The notes below the pieces were generated by a model, which was not told the DNA's origin, searched no databases, and worked only from the letters and a program-made list of their open reading frames with translations. This document shows positions 20,768 to 31,127 of a stretch of 57,879 bases of DNA, one piece after another. Position 1 is the stretch's first letter; every line of letters starts with the position of its first letter. The DNA lies in contig WELB01000031.1 in the NCBI GenBank assembly GCA_009602725.1, forward strand, positions 852,007-909,885, given 5' to 3'. Both the position numbers and the translations under genes were made by a program. The stretch comes from Spirogloea muscicola (taxonomy: Eukaryota > Streptophyta > Zygnematophyceae > Spirogloeales > Spirogloeaceae).

Positions 20768-21455
20768 TGTAAGGAATGCTGTGGATCGCCAAGCCCGGGC
20801 TGCCGGCGGCGCAAGGAAAAGCGGGGAGGCATTGGGATGGGGGCCGCAACGGTAGAATTGAGCAACGGTTACTGCGGGGGCGAGGGTCCAGAGGTCCGAG
20901 GTTGGGTGAGGAACTCACCCCCTCTCCTATTTCGGGTGCCCTCTATATAGCCCGACGGACTGCGAGCCCGGCCATACGGGCCCGGGTGGGACATTTGGCA
21001 CCCAGTCTCTCGTTGACGGACCCGTCCACGACCTGTCGACGGCTATCAACGGGCTACCACCGACAATCTACCCCTCCATCGGCAACCATGCCATACTTAC
21101 GGTCCCCCGTCACTAGCAGCTGACGGTCACTACCCCCAGGCTATCGTCAGCCGTCTATCGTTCCCGTCATCACAAACGGCTAACAACGCCGTCAAGGCAG
21201 TCTACAGCGCTGCCACCTCCCGTCGCCGTTTCAACGCCAGCACCATGCTGTCTCGCGTTTCACGACTCCGGGTTGCGCCGCTCTCAGCTCTATATGAAAG
21301 CCACGCTGCCCAGCCTGGTGAAATAGTCCGTCTCCAGGCATCTATCACGCCTTTCCTGCAGCGCTGACAGTCAATTTATTAATCAGCCGGATGAGGTGTC
21401 TAGTCTCCAGGCATCTGTCAATACGTTACTGCTGCATTGACATTCCAGCCATGTA
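20768..21455 (+). mobile_element. Family E solo LTR, TSD GTGTC
   Basis: 688-bp insertion starting TGTAAGGAATGCTGTGG, flanked by GTGTC at 20,763-20,767 and 21,456-21,460. It interrupts GGGCTGTGTC|TCTCTCG of the family B LTR. The right end is ATGTA rather than ..CA. A TATA box (TATATA, 20,944-20,949) lies in GGGTGCCCTCTATATAGCCC. A near-complete relative is at 28,117-28,770. Confidence 0.75.
20944..20949 (+). promoter_or_regulatory. TATA box of family E LTR
   Basis: CTCTATATAGCCCGACGG, conserved at 28,294-28,299 in the second family E copy. Transcription would start about 30 bp downstream if the LTR is active. Confidence 0.5.
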
Positions 21456-21782
21456 GTGTCTCTCTCGAGCGTTGGTCCGACTGAGCAGTCTGGCCTCGGC
21501 CGGCTACAAATAGCGTTCCACCTGTCACCCCTCCCCCGAGGGTGTGACGAGGGTCGTCCCAGGGCCCACCTTGGGCAGGACGGGCCCAACAATGGGGACA
21601 CGACGCCCAAGAGCGAGCCCGACATCGGGAATAGCCACACAGGGTGCAGTGGATCGCCCAAGAGCGAGCCCGACATCGGGAACAGCGGATCGACCGGCAC
21701 CGTTGACACGCCCCAACGGTGACGAGACGACACTGGAAGGTTTCCCGCAACGTTGGCACGCCCTAACAGCGGGAACGTTACA

Positions 21783-21995
21783 TAGGCTTTGCAAACTACT
21801 TCCGAAAATCTTTACAGAGCTATGGGAACTTGGCACTTCCTCTTACGAAGCTGACTCGTGAGGACGTACCTTGGGCTTGGTCGTCCGAATGCCAGAGCGC
21901 ATCTGAGGGAATACAGCAGGCGCTGACATCTCCGCCTGTGCTGGCCTTTCCTCGTGAGGCGTGCCAAATGGACTCGTCTGCGATGCCTCGTTGAC
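21783..21995 (+). pseudogene. Family A RT/RNase H continuation
   Basis: GFANYFRKSLQSYGNLALPL and ECQSASEGIQQALTSPPVLA, the RT connection and start of RNase H. The frame ends abruptly after LTG at about 21,995, where minus-strand protease sequence takes over. Confidence 0.75.
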
Positions 21996-22300
21996 CGGCG
22001 CACAGGGAAGCTGCTTGCAAAGGACAAAGCGCCGTGGGCCACGTTGTACAGTGCAAGTCCGGCGTTCAAAGTCAAGGCATGCTGAGGCGGCACAAAGCCA
22101 GTCATCACCCATTATCACATCCACTGCGACGGTCAACGCAACAGCTTAATAAAGCACCTCGCCCTTACAATGTTGGATGCGAATGGGAACCTTTCACAAA
22201 CCCAGCACATCGGTGGGGTGGCCATCGGCCAATGTCACTCTAGGCAGACCATCTGCTTGCAAATGCAAGCCAGTGGTGCACACCAAATCCCCATTGACAA
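21996..22300 (-). pseudogene. Family A protease, second element
   Basis: On the minus strand: VAVDVIMGDDWLCAASACLD and VQRGPRRFVLCKQLPCAP, the C-terminal half of the retropepsin of 18,771-19,589 in opposite orientation. Upstream (22,250-22,300, minus) the DTG region has decayed (GDLVCTTGLHLQ..). The two elements meet tail-to-tail here. Confidence 0.7.
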
Positions 22301-23880
22301 AGGACACTGAGGCCCTTGAAAAGGAGGGTAAGGCCTACGCCGAGAGGCATCGACGCCACCCCAAAGGAACCTGTGTCCCGCGTCATACCCAGCGGAGCTA
22401 GATCAGTCACGCAGCGCTTCTGCGGCACAATGAAGAGCAGCATTTCTTTAGCGCGACGGCTCTCAGCCAGCTCAGATAATTATCAGCAGCCATTTGCAAG
22501 TCATTGTGGGAAATCCACACAAACAGAGGCCCCTCCGGCCTCCTGAGCTTGCAACAAAGCAAGAATGGGCGCACAACCGGCACGGTTGGCGGGCGAGCAA
22601 AGCCAGCAAGATCAAACAGTGATAGTGCATCTGACTGAATGACATTGCTCTCAGAGGCAAGTGTCAGGCATCCACGCTTGCCCTTGAGGCTGCCCTTGTC
22701 CCGGCCCATCGGGCGCTGTGGACGTGGCCTCGAAGATGCCGCCAGGCAGTTCCTGTGCAGGTGGCCCTTGTCACCGACCTTGTAGTAGTCAGCGCCCTCC
22801 ACGCGCCGCTCGGGGAAGCCGCCTGAAGGACGCGCTTTCGAGCCCTGGCGTGGTTGAACCGCTTCTTGCCGCGGTCTGTATCAGAACCTTGCTTCCAGCA
22901 GGGGACGCTTTCTTGGACCAACAGTGTCCGACGTGCTGAGCACCTTGCGGGCGTGCTCCACCATCTTGGTGAAGTCCGTGACCTGTTTCGCCGTCGCGGA
23001 ATCCACCGCGACTCAATGGCGAAAGCGATTAGGCAGTCCAGCCTTGAACCGCTGGCCTTGGTCAAGGCTTCATGGGCTCGCTGCGTAGCGTCGTCAGCAG
23101 CAGACGGAAACGCCGTACATAGGACTCGAAGGCCTAGCTCCCTTCGCCCTGCATGCGGAGAGCGTCCAGCTCTGCATCGCGGGCGCGCAGCTCCTTGTGG
23201 GGGTCACCATAGGTGGACAGAAGCGAGCTGCAAAAGAAGTCCCAGCCATTGTACTCCGCGGGCGTCGAGCCCTTCTTCAGGGTGTTCCACCCCTCCCGGG
23301 GCTCCCCTGTGAGATAAGGTAGAAGCGAGGCGCACGCGTGCCCCCGCGTCCGGAAGCGAACACATGAACCACTCATCCATCTCATCAAGCCTTGGCAGCA
23401 ACCCTCCCCGATCATCGTGACCCGAGAACTGCCTAAGTGCATGGGCCCTGGCAAATTCATGCTCAGGGTTTCCACCTCTCTTGCGCATAATGTACAACGA
23501 GGCATCCACCTCTTGCATGTGCCGCTCTGTGGCGCGCTGCCGGACGAGGAGGGCGCGCGCTGCTCCGCGCAAATCCTTGCAGAGAGCCGGTGTTGAGCTG
23601 CGTTCGTTGTGGGCTGGGCTGCTGCCAGATCCTGCACGAGGAGGGCCATCCGTTGCACCTCCCAGCCGACAAGCCATCGTGGCCTTCGGCTCCCAGCTCG
23701 GCGTGCTCCTCAAGGCTTGCCCCGCAGCAGCCATTGCATCTGGCCCTGCCGCAGCCGCTGCATCCACAGCCGACCGCTTCACAGCAGCTGCTGCATCCGC
23801 AGTCGACCGCTCTGCCTCCCGAGGAGGGCTTGGCCGCGCACTGGAGGTATGTGACACCATGCTGTCTGAAGGACACTGAG
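22301..23880 (-). pseudogene. Family A gag and linker domain, second element
   Basis: Minus strand, from MVSHTSSARPSPPREAERST (near 23,857) through alanine-rich sequence, MQEVDASLYIMRKRGGNPEH, LPRLDEMDEWF, to a degenerate zinc knuckle YYKVGDKGHLHRNC (two cysteines lost) near 22,780. The linker domain (LFVWISHNDLQMAADNYLSW) follows at about 22,500. Frameshifts are frequent. Confidence 0.7.
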
Positions 23881-24340
23881 GAATCAATTTAGCTCCGACA
23901 GTCAGCAAACTACACATTCCATACCGCAATACAGGACATCACAAGACTGGTGCACCAGCGAGCGAGCTTGCAAGGCAGCGCGCAACACACCTCAATCAAC
24001 AGGCAGGCAGACAACCGCAGATGTGACCAAGACCGATGCACGCGATTAATGCTGGTCACACGACTGACCTTACCACACAAAGGCCGCAAGCTCAAGCCAC
24101 ACCTCGAGAGGAGCGAACGCAGCAAGTGGCCCTCAAGGATCAGTCTGCAATCTGGCTTTGGCCGCCGGCTCACCGCGCAAGGATGACACCCCATCCAGCG
24201 CTTCCGCTGAACCGCCCCACGGACCAACGTCTGGCAAGCACTTTGACTCAATGAGCAAAAGCTCAGGCCAGCATATCTGGGTGATCCTTGCATCATCAGC
24301 GGCTAGAACAAGAAGTCACAGGCGCGATGGATGCAAGACC

Positions 24341-24356
24341 GCCTCTGATACCAAGT
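24341..24356 (-). promoter_or_regulatory. Family A primer binding site
   Basis: On the minus strand ACTTGGTATCAGAGGC directly follows the LTR end CCTTACA. It is the best-preserved family A tRNA-iMet site in the window. Confidence 0.85.
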
Positions 24357-24879
24357 TGTAAGGAACCTCGCCCTAAACACGCACTTAGAGAGAGCAGTCC
24401 TCATTGGGTTCGGCGGTAGGGGGTTAGGAGCCAACCCACTACACAGGAAAGCACTAGCGCATAGTGCAGCGGAAGATAGGCCCTGTGGCGCCGCCGTCCG
24501 GCGGCGACTCCACCTCCTGGGCCGGCGCAGCAGGCCCCGTAGCGGAGTGCGGTGGCGGCTGTGGCGGCAAGCAGTGGCAAGACTGCTCCTGGGCTTCCCT
24601 GGTTCGAATTGATTGTCGAGCCTCAGCCCCCGAGGCTCCGTGTGCTTCCCCGTGCCACCCCCCCCTCCAGAGCTGTGAGCGGGTCGCCCCATAGCCCGCC
24701 TTGCGGCAGGCCAAAGATCCTCCCTTGAACAAATGGATCCTGGCGAGGGGGATTTAAGGACGGGATGGACCCGCACCCGGGCCAGCCAGCCCGCCACCTG
24801 GCGGGTCAACTGGCCCAAATAGTCGGTCATGTAATTCCAACAGAGCCATGTGGCTTAACCAGACGGCTGGTTCATTACA
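24357..24879 (-). mobile_element. Family A 5' LTR of the second element
   Basis: 523 bp, from CATTACA (24,879, i.e. TGTAATG on minus) to TGTAAGGAACCTCGCCC. It caps the right side of the inverted pair 16,384-24,879. The 5-bp flanks on the two sides (CGCGG and GAGGC) do not match, so the pair did not integrate as one unit with a normal TSD. Confidence 0.8.
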
Positions 24880-24886
24880 GAGGCAC

Positions 24887-25878
24887 TGTAATCCTGTCCC
24901 TAATCACACAGTCAGGGTCAGAATGTCCTGTTTGAATTCAAGCATAGGGTGTTTAGGAGACAACCCTCATACAGGAGAACGCCAACACAACTTACGCGCA
25001 CAGAGCGCAGCGAAAGTCTTACCCTGAGGCACCGCCCTAGGACGGTGACTCTACCCATAGACTTACACAGAGCGGGCGGGGTCCGCAGCGACGACCAGCG
25101 GCGACGGGCTGGGCAGAAGACGGCAGCAGCCGAATTGTAGCATCCCTGTCCAATCAGCCGGCGGGGCCCGCAGCGACGAGCTGCGGCGACGGGCTAGGCA
25201 GTAGGCGGCCGCAGCAGAGCTATGGTGGCGGCGGCGGCAGCAGGCAGCGGCGGGGCTGGCTAGGCAGCAGCAGGGCTGTGTCTCTCTCAGCGTTGGTCGG
25301 ACTCCAGAGGCCGGCCACGGCCCACTACTTATAGCGATTTCCCTGCCACCCTCCCCCGAGGGTGTGACGAGGGTCGCCCCCAAGGCCCTCCCCCGGAGGG
25401 GCGGGCCGGACGAAGGGAACACGGAGAGCGGCGCTTTGGGCGGCTCCAAGGAGGCACGAAGCGGCGCCTTGGGCGGCTGCAAGAAGACGCGAAGCAGCGC
25501 GCGAACGCGGCGCCATTGGACGACGCCAGAGGGGCGCCTTGGCAGAGCCAATGAGGTACGACGGGGTGCCTTGTGCGGCATCAAGGAGGCGCGACGGGGT
25601 GCCTCAGGCGACGCGATGCGGCGCCTCGGGCGGCTCCGAGGAGGAGCGAAGCGACGCGTCGGGCGGCGCGTCGCGCGTCCTCGGGTTGGAGCACGTGCGG
25701 CACAGAACCGGGGCATCGGGCTGCGGCGCCAGAGGCAGAGCACGTGCGGTACGGGGCCTCGGGCCGCGGCGCCGAGGGCAGAGCCGGTATCGATTGGGGC
25801 GTCCAAACGCGGCAGGTACAATACAATCATGTAAGATAACCGGCACCGTTGGCACTCTCAAACGGAGGGAACATTACA
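24887..25878 (-). mobile_element. Family B solo LTR, TSD GGCAC
   Basis: TGTAATCCTGTCCC..GGAACATTACA, flanked by GGCAC at 24,882-24,886 and 25,879-25,883, a perfect 5-bp duplication. It carries the GGCGCCTTGGGCGGC/CCAAGGAGGCGCGAAGC short repeats (25,430-25,680) and a TATA candidate CTATAAGTAGTGGG (minus, about 25,325-25,338). A copied segment near 25,140 (GCATCCCTGTCC) suggests an internal rearrangement. Confidence 0.85.
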
Positions 25879-25883
25879 GGCAC

Positions 25884-26810
25884 CCACCTCCAAGGACACA
25901 TTCTTGCGACGTAAATCAGCATACTGCTTTCCCGGTTGTGAGCAATTGCTCAGCCCTCCGCTGAGCCTTTAGGAGGTCACCGGTAAAGCTTACTGCGGCC
26001 GGAACGCGCTCTGGCCTCTCCACCTGCAAAGGTGATCGGGGATGCTGACATTCAGGAAGAAGGGTGTGCTTTTGGGAGTTATGAAAGACGTTGTCCACAG
26101 CATACTCGCTGGAGCAAGGTACTCGTCCCCGTCAAATTCACTGAGGTTGACAAAATGCATTAGCATGTATGCCAAATCCCGCTTCAACCTCACAGTCTGA
26201 CCGTCTGATAGTGGGAGGACAGGCTGTGGACATGGATTGCTTGTGCCAATAAGCCTCCACGCTTTTTTCCAGAAGTGACCCGTGGAGCGAGCATTGCGGT
26301 CAGACGATTTGCTCGAGTATTCCTTGCAGTCTCCATACTCGGTCCACAGACATGCCAGCAACTTGGCAGGCTCGGGAGAGCGTGCCGTACTACGCTGGCA
26401 GGTGGCGCAAGTCCTCACAAAGACTCTACTGGACTTACAAGCCCGGCCACCAGGGAAGAAGTTTTATAGCTTTTCTTGTCTTTCCAATACTTCAAGTGAC
26501 CATTGTACTGAGGCTCACGCGTCTCTTGCATGCATCTAGTGCGCAAGGCATTGCGGTTGGCCACCACAATGGCGTCACCTCGCCACCAGAAGCCTTGGTT
26601 ACATACTACAGTGCGTGGTTGGTTGCTCGTGCAAACCAAGGGTCTGTGCCATACCCATCACGAAGACGCACATACAGTTCAGAGAGGTTGGTGGTGCACT
26701 GCCGAGCGGCCCCACGGGCAGGCCGCACGTCTGCGGTCTGAGCCCTTGTGGCACACAAGACAGGCGCCACAGTAGCCCCTACAATTTTGCAGCCACCAGG
26801 TTCGCATAAT
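25884..26810 (-). pseudogene. Family B integrase remnant
   Basis: Minus strand, frames changing: ELYVRLRDGYGTDPW-type start near 26,690, GFWWRGDAIVVANRNALRT, MRTCATCQRSTARSPEPAKL, SSDRNARSTGHFWKKAWRLI (second catalytic Asp region), LSDGQTVRLKRDL and TPFFLNVSIPDHLCRW. The glutamate motif is DGQTV instead of DGQTE. It is a near twin of 11,380-11,990, but keeps the C-terminal half. Confidence 0.65.
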
Positions 26811-27600
26811 TGTTACGTCCAGGGTGGTACCCTTCCCTGTTGTGTGCGATAATCGGTCGACTGGCTACGGTTACAACCGTAATTTCAGCACCCCTGAGAT
26901 ATCATCGCCACACACGAAGGGCGTGCACTACAGCAAGGAGCTCTTGCTCCCCCCGTACTTGAGAGCGCCCGGCAGGACCGAGCAGGCGAGTCTCAAACGC
27001 TATGGGGTGACCCTCCTGCAAGAGAACGGCAAATGACGATCAAAGAGGCGTCACACAACACATGACTAGCCCCTTCTCGAGGCAAGGCCCAAAACAGGTG
27101 GGGATACTAGAACCCGTATGGAATTTCCTTAAATGCCCGCGGACATTTGGACGTTCACCCCAGGGTACGTCCTTACGAGTAAGCTTCGTAAGAGGAGATG
27201 TCATACTTCGTGTCCTCGCAGGAATCCCGACAGGAACGGGGATACTGTGCGAAACCTCGAAGGAAACGCAACTGCGGTACACTCCATGGCACTTAAGCCA
27301 GTCCTTCACGTCAATCTCTGCAGATAGATGCAGCATAATTGACTATTACTTTTGGGGTCGACGCGAACCCTGTCTTTGCCCTCAATACGGCCCTACTACT
27401 GGCGACATACTTGGCATACAAGTGATTCTCACGTCGCAAAGGCAGCACTAGCTGCAGGTGCAGTATGTGATCCTCGGGTGTCATACGAAAACCGTTATGT
27501 CATCCCAGTATACCAGCACAGAGTCATACTATGGAACCAAGGACTCCCCTTGTCACAGCCTGACACGGAACTGGAAGCGTCCTAGCGGCGCACAACAAGC
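26811..27600 (-). pseudogene. Family B RNase H remnant
   Basis: Minus strand near 27,030-26,830: LLQEGHPIAFETRLLGPAGR, EQELLAVVHALRVWR, then VTVASRPII where RNase H has TDHxxL, so the third catalytic aspartate is lost. The stretch 27,100-27,600 is decayed RT connection without clear motifs. Confidence 0.55.
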
Positions 27601-27639
27601 CAGTTCGGAAATTTCCCATCCGTGATACAAAGGTGGTGA

Positions 27640-27990
27640 TAAGCTCTCACAAATCGCGGAAGCAAAGCACGCTTGCTTCTCTATGACGATCACACAGATC
27701 ATCAATGCCAGGCAAAGGGCATTGGCTCTTGACAGTGGGCTTGTTTAGAGCTCGATGATGGATGCACATCCAATGACTACCTCCGTGCTTCACAAGGAAG
27801 CGGATAGGTGCACCATACCGCGACTGAAGGGGCTCACTATGCCCGTATTCAAGCAAGTACGCCGCTTGGGATTGCCTCTCTCAACACCCGAGTGTACTCA
27901 GTCCACACAGAGGGCAGTACGGCGGCAAAGCGCCGGACGTCATTGAGCCACTTCGGATGAGGGGGCACGCGTCCAGAGGAGTTCGGAAAA
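27640..27990 (-). pseudogene. Family B reverse transcriptase fragment
   Basis: Minus strand: EYGHSEPLQSRYGAPIRFLV, MCIHHRALNKPTVKSQCPLP and GIDDLCDR. These are the first RT motifs (CIDYRALNK is CIHHRALNK here). The palm with YxDD is absent. No LTR adjoins; the right boundary runs into unassigned sequence and a family E LTR. Confidence 0.6.
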
Positions 27991-28116
27991 TTTAATCAAC
28001 TGCTTCGGTGACTGATTGTCAAGAGCCAGGAGTCAATCCAAGAGCCAGGAGTCAATCACACGTACTATAGAGTTAGGAGGAGACTCATTACCCAATCATC
28101 GGATTCAGATACACAG

Positions 28117-28770
28117 CCTGGAGCGAATGCTGTGGTTCGCCAAGCCCGGGCTGCCTGCAGCGCAAGGAAAAGCAGGGAGGCATTGGGATGGGGCTGCAAC
28201 AGTAAAAATGAGCAACGGTTACTGAAGGGGCAAGGGCCCAGAGGTCCGAGGTTGGGTGGAGAACTCACCCCCTCTCCCATCTCGGGTGCCCTCTATATAG
28301 CCCGACGGACTGCGAGCCCGGCCATTCAGGGCCGGGTGGAATATTTGGCACCGAGTCTCTGCTTAACGACCCGTCCACGACCTGTCGACGGCTATCACCG
28401 GGCTACCACCGACAATCTACCCATCCATCGGCCACCAACATACTGAATCCCCCGTCACTCGCAGCTGACGGTCACTACCCCCAGGCTATCGTGAGCCGTC
28501 TATCGTTCCCGTCAAAACCAACGGCTATTAACGCCGTCAAGGCAGTCTACAGCGCTGCTGCCTCCCGTCGCCGTTCCAGCGCCAGCACCATGCTGTCTCG
28601 CGCGTCGCGACTCCGGATTGCGCCGCTCTCAGCTCTAGGTCAAATCCACGCTGCCCAGCCTGGTGAGAATGTCCGTCTCCATGCATCTGTCAAGCCCTTC
28701 CTGCGGCATTGGCAGTCAATTTATGTATCAGCCGGATGAGGTGTCTAGTCTCCGGGCATCTGAAAATACA
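28117..28770 (+). mobile_element. Family E LTR
   Basis: Colinear with 20,775-21,440: AATGCTGTGGTTCGCCAAGC, GCATTGGGATGGGGC, TATATA at 28,294-28,299, the GACCTGTCGACGGCTATCA and AGCCGGATGAGGTGTCTAGT blocks. The ends are eroded and no TSD is recognisable. Confidence 0.7.
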
Positions 28771-28960
28771 TTATTGCTATCACTACTGTGTGATGCCTCA
28801 GCATGGGTGGCGCCTGCTTTGGTACTCACCTTGCCATATATTGTGCTGGCGGCTGGTGCGCCCTCACCCTGGTTTGTGCGTTGGCACACTGGACGCACTA
28901 CGGTGCTTGGCACTGCAGTGAGATGAGGACTTTGGCTGGCCGCCATTGAAATGTTCCAAG
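28771..28960 (+). repeat. Repeat shared with family B internal region
   Basis: TGTGTGATGCCTCAGCATGG, CGCCCTCACCCTGGTTTGTG and GTGCTTGGCACT occur in the same order at 10,810-10,950. Both could encode CDASAWV..P..VL, but no known domain is evident. Confidence 0.5.
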
Positions 28961-29079
28961 ATTTGTGAGCGCCAAACAGTGCTGTTAATGCTTACATGGT
29001 GGTCTTTGGGCCATTCGTGCCGGACAGTACGGACCACCCTGGCACTCGTGCCGTTGTCGTTCAGTCCCGGCTCGTCCGG

Positions 29080-29530
29080 GTGGCTGTCGTGCCATATCCC
29101 GTCGACGGCCTACTTGAGTTAATTGACTAGGACAGGTGACTTGGCTTGACAGGTGGCTTCCACGTGGCTTCCTCCCTTTCTTCCTAGGCTGGGTTATACA
29201 CTTTGGTTTGTGATGTGAGCTAAGGATGAAGGACTACTTCTCCCTCTCAGTGGCTTCCTAGGCTGGGTTATACACGTTGTGTGTGATTCAAGCTAAGGAT
29301 GGAGGACCACTTCTCTCCCTCTCTCTCTCTGGCTTCCTAGGCTGGAACATCCACTTTGGATGTGATTCAAGCTAAGGATGGAGGATCATTCCTCGTTCAT
29401 CTTTTGCTCTTTCATCTTTGGCATCTTTTCATATTTGAATATTGTGCGTTCTTTTTGGGCTGGCATTGCCAGCCGCTCTTCTCTAATGGCGAGCACTTTC
29501 TTTCCTCCTCTCTCTTTCTGCCTATTTGCA
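29080..29530 (+). mobile_element. Repeat units plus LINE 3' UTR
   Basis: 29,085-29,150 repeats 2,880-2,945 (CGTGCCATA(T/C)CCCGTC). Three to four ~75-bp units (CTAGGCTGGGTTATACAC, GATTCAAGCTAAGGATGGAG) follow to 29,390, then a LINE tail (GTTCTTTTTGGGCTGGCATT, stem, ATGGCGAGCACTTTCTT). No coding sequence. Confidence 0.55.
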
Positions 29531-29749
29531 GCGTGCTCAGGCTAGGCTCAGGCCTTGCACCAGAAAGCTGGGCGAGCTCTAGTAGGTGGCAGAAGGGCTC
29601 CGTTCCTGGCATCTAGTATTCATGCATCGAGTGGTGACCTTCATGTTTTGACCCGTGGTTATTGAGCGGGTCAATCTGCTGTAGGTATGTAGATCTTTAG
29701 ATGTGCTTGCCTTTGTACCTGGCCATTTGGCCTACATTTCTTTCGAATA

Positions 29750-29859
29750 CAACTCGTTTCTCCTCTCTCTTCCTCTCAACAACCGCTCATCAAATGCGGA
29801 CCACAACAACAACGACCGCTCCTCGAATGCGGACTACATCAACAACGAGCGACTACAAG
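29750..29859 (+). mobile_element. Element H N-terminal repeats, truncated
   Basis: CTCAACAACCGCTCATC and CGACCGCTCCTCGAATGCGG match 3,145-3,240. The match stops exactly at GACTACAAG, where a family B LTR begins; in the copy at 3,239 GACTACAAG continues into GGCCCAGGC. Confidence 0.6.
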
Positions 29860-30332
29860 TGTGACGTTCCCTCCGTTTGAAATGCTAACGGTGCTGATAA
29901 GCTTACATAATCGTATCGTATCTACCGTTTGTAAGTCCCAAATGGTACGAGTAGCTTTGCTCCACTGTATGAGTAGCTAAGTACGGTCCGAGTACGGCCC
30001 CCGGCTTCGTACCGCACGTGCACCCATGTGCACCGCCAGGAGGTGCCGCTTCGCGTCTCTTTTGTGCAACACTTCGCGGCCCCTTTTGTGCAAGGCTTCG
30101 TGTCCCCTTTGTGCGACGCTTCGCGTCCCCGTTTGTACGACGCTTCGCGTCCCCTTGTGTGCGACGCTTCGCGTCGCCCTTATGCCGCCCCATCGGATCG
30201 CATTCGGACGTCCACACCCTGCTGGCGTCCTTACCAGTTGAATGCGGAAGAGGGAATGCCATACTTCCGTATCCTTGTAGGAGTTTACTGAAGTACTTTG
30301 CGAATCAGTCTGCCATTCAGGAACTAGCACAG
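29860..30332 (+). mobile_element. Family B LTR, plus strand, truncated
   Basis: Starts TGTGACGTTCCCTCCGTTTG and runs through the U3. Positions 30,050-30,180 hold about four ~30-bp units of GACGCTTCGCGTCCCC. The U5 end is missing, and an inverted family B LTR follows. Confidence 0.65.
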
Positions 30333-30856
30333 TGTAACGTACCTGTCCCTAATCACACAGTAGGGTGTAACGTCCCCGCCGTTATGGGACGCTGAAGTTA
30401 AGCGCTAACGTGTAATCACTGACGTCGCACGCGTCAGGCACGTGCGCGTCAGTGTTACACGTTAGCGCGTAACTCGGAGTTGAGCGTCCCGTAACGGCGG
30501 GGATGTTACATGAAGTCAGAACGTCCTGTTTAGATTTCGGACATAGGGTGTTCTGAAGACAGCCCTCTTACAGAACAGAGTGGACCGCCAGCGCACGCAG
30601 CACACACGTACGCGCACACAGCAAAGCGGAAGTCTGACCCTGAGGCACCGCCGGAAGGCGGCGATTCGACCGAGGGTCAGCAGCTGTTCCCACACTAGGC
30701 GCAGCCATAGTACTTACAGAGATCCGGCGGGCTTCGCAGCGATGAGCTGCGGCGACGGGCTGGGCAGCAGGCGGCAGCAGCAGAGCTGTGGCGGCGGCTG
30801 CGACAGCAGGCAGCAGCGGGGCTGTGCCTCTTTTGGCGTCACCGATCCGACTCAGG
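30333..30856 (-). mobile_element. Family B LTR, minus strand, with mini-element inside
   Basis: TGTAACGTACCTGTCCCTAA at 30,333 continues after the 145-bp insertion (30,366-30,510) through the GGCACCGCCGGAAGGCGGCG hairpin to CACCGATCCGACTCAGG. It stops at 30,856, where family A pol sequence starts. Confidence 0.65.
30366..30510. repeat. Palindromic 145-bp mini-element
   Basis: Ends are inverted repeats: TGTAACGTCCCCGCCGTTAT / GTAACGGCGGGGATGTTACA, extended inward by GGGACGCT / AGCGTCCC. The middle holds a second palindrome around CACGCGTCAGGCACGTGCGCGTC. The right arm and centre match 5,130-5,227, the start of a family G LTR. It interrupts AGGG|TCAGAACGTCC of a family B LTR; TAGGG and TGAAG could be a decayed TSD. 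Confidence 0.7.
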
Positions 30857-31127
30857 ACTGAGGTGGAAGAGATCTTGTCTCACAGGGATAAGCCTCGAGA
30901 ACGTAAGACCCGTGAGTATCTGGTGATGTGGATCGGGTATGGGCCTGAGCACAAAACGTAGGAGCCTGCGGCCAATTTGGCATATTGTCCAGATGCTCGC
31001 AGGGAATACCTGGCCAAGCGTGGTGATTCTCGTAGGCTTGGTAGAGGCAGCAGCCGTTGGGCATCTTTTTTCCTGTCGGCTGTACTCTCGTTGTTCCCGA
31101 GGACGTGAACACCAGAGCGGGGAGGTA
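30857..31127 (+). pseudogene. Family A chromodomain remnant and polypurine tract
   Basis: TEVEEILSHRDKPRERKTRE and YLVMWIGYGPEHKT, then TAG where chromodomains have the conserved Trp. The same stop is in the provirus at 49,722. The purine-rich AGAGCGGGGAGGTA (31,114-31,127) just before the LTR is the plus-strand priming site. Confidence 0.75.

Larger units (their letters stand above)
20456..21782 (-). mobile_element. Family B solo LTR inside RT, itself holding family E
   Basis: Runs from TGTGACATCTCTGCATC to GGGAACGTTACA. Flanks TGGGC (20,451-20,455) and TAGGC (21,783-21,787) are a TSD with one change. Joining the flanks restores the RT reading (..LRSFLG | GFANYFRKSLQSYG..). Subtracting the family E element leaves about 635 bp, so this LTR also has internal deletions. 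Confidence 0.8.

Noticed and set aside
16384-24879. Single large inverted-repeat DNA transposon
   Set aside because: The inverted ends are family A LTRs with primer binding sites and gag inside; no transposase and no matching TSD.
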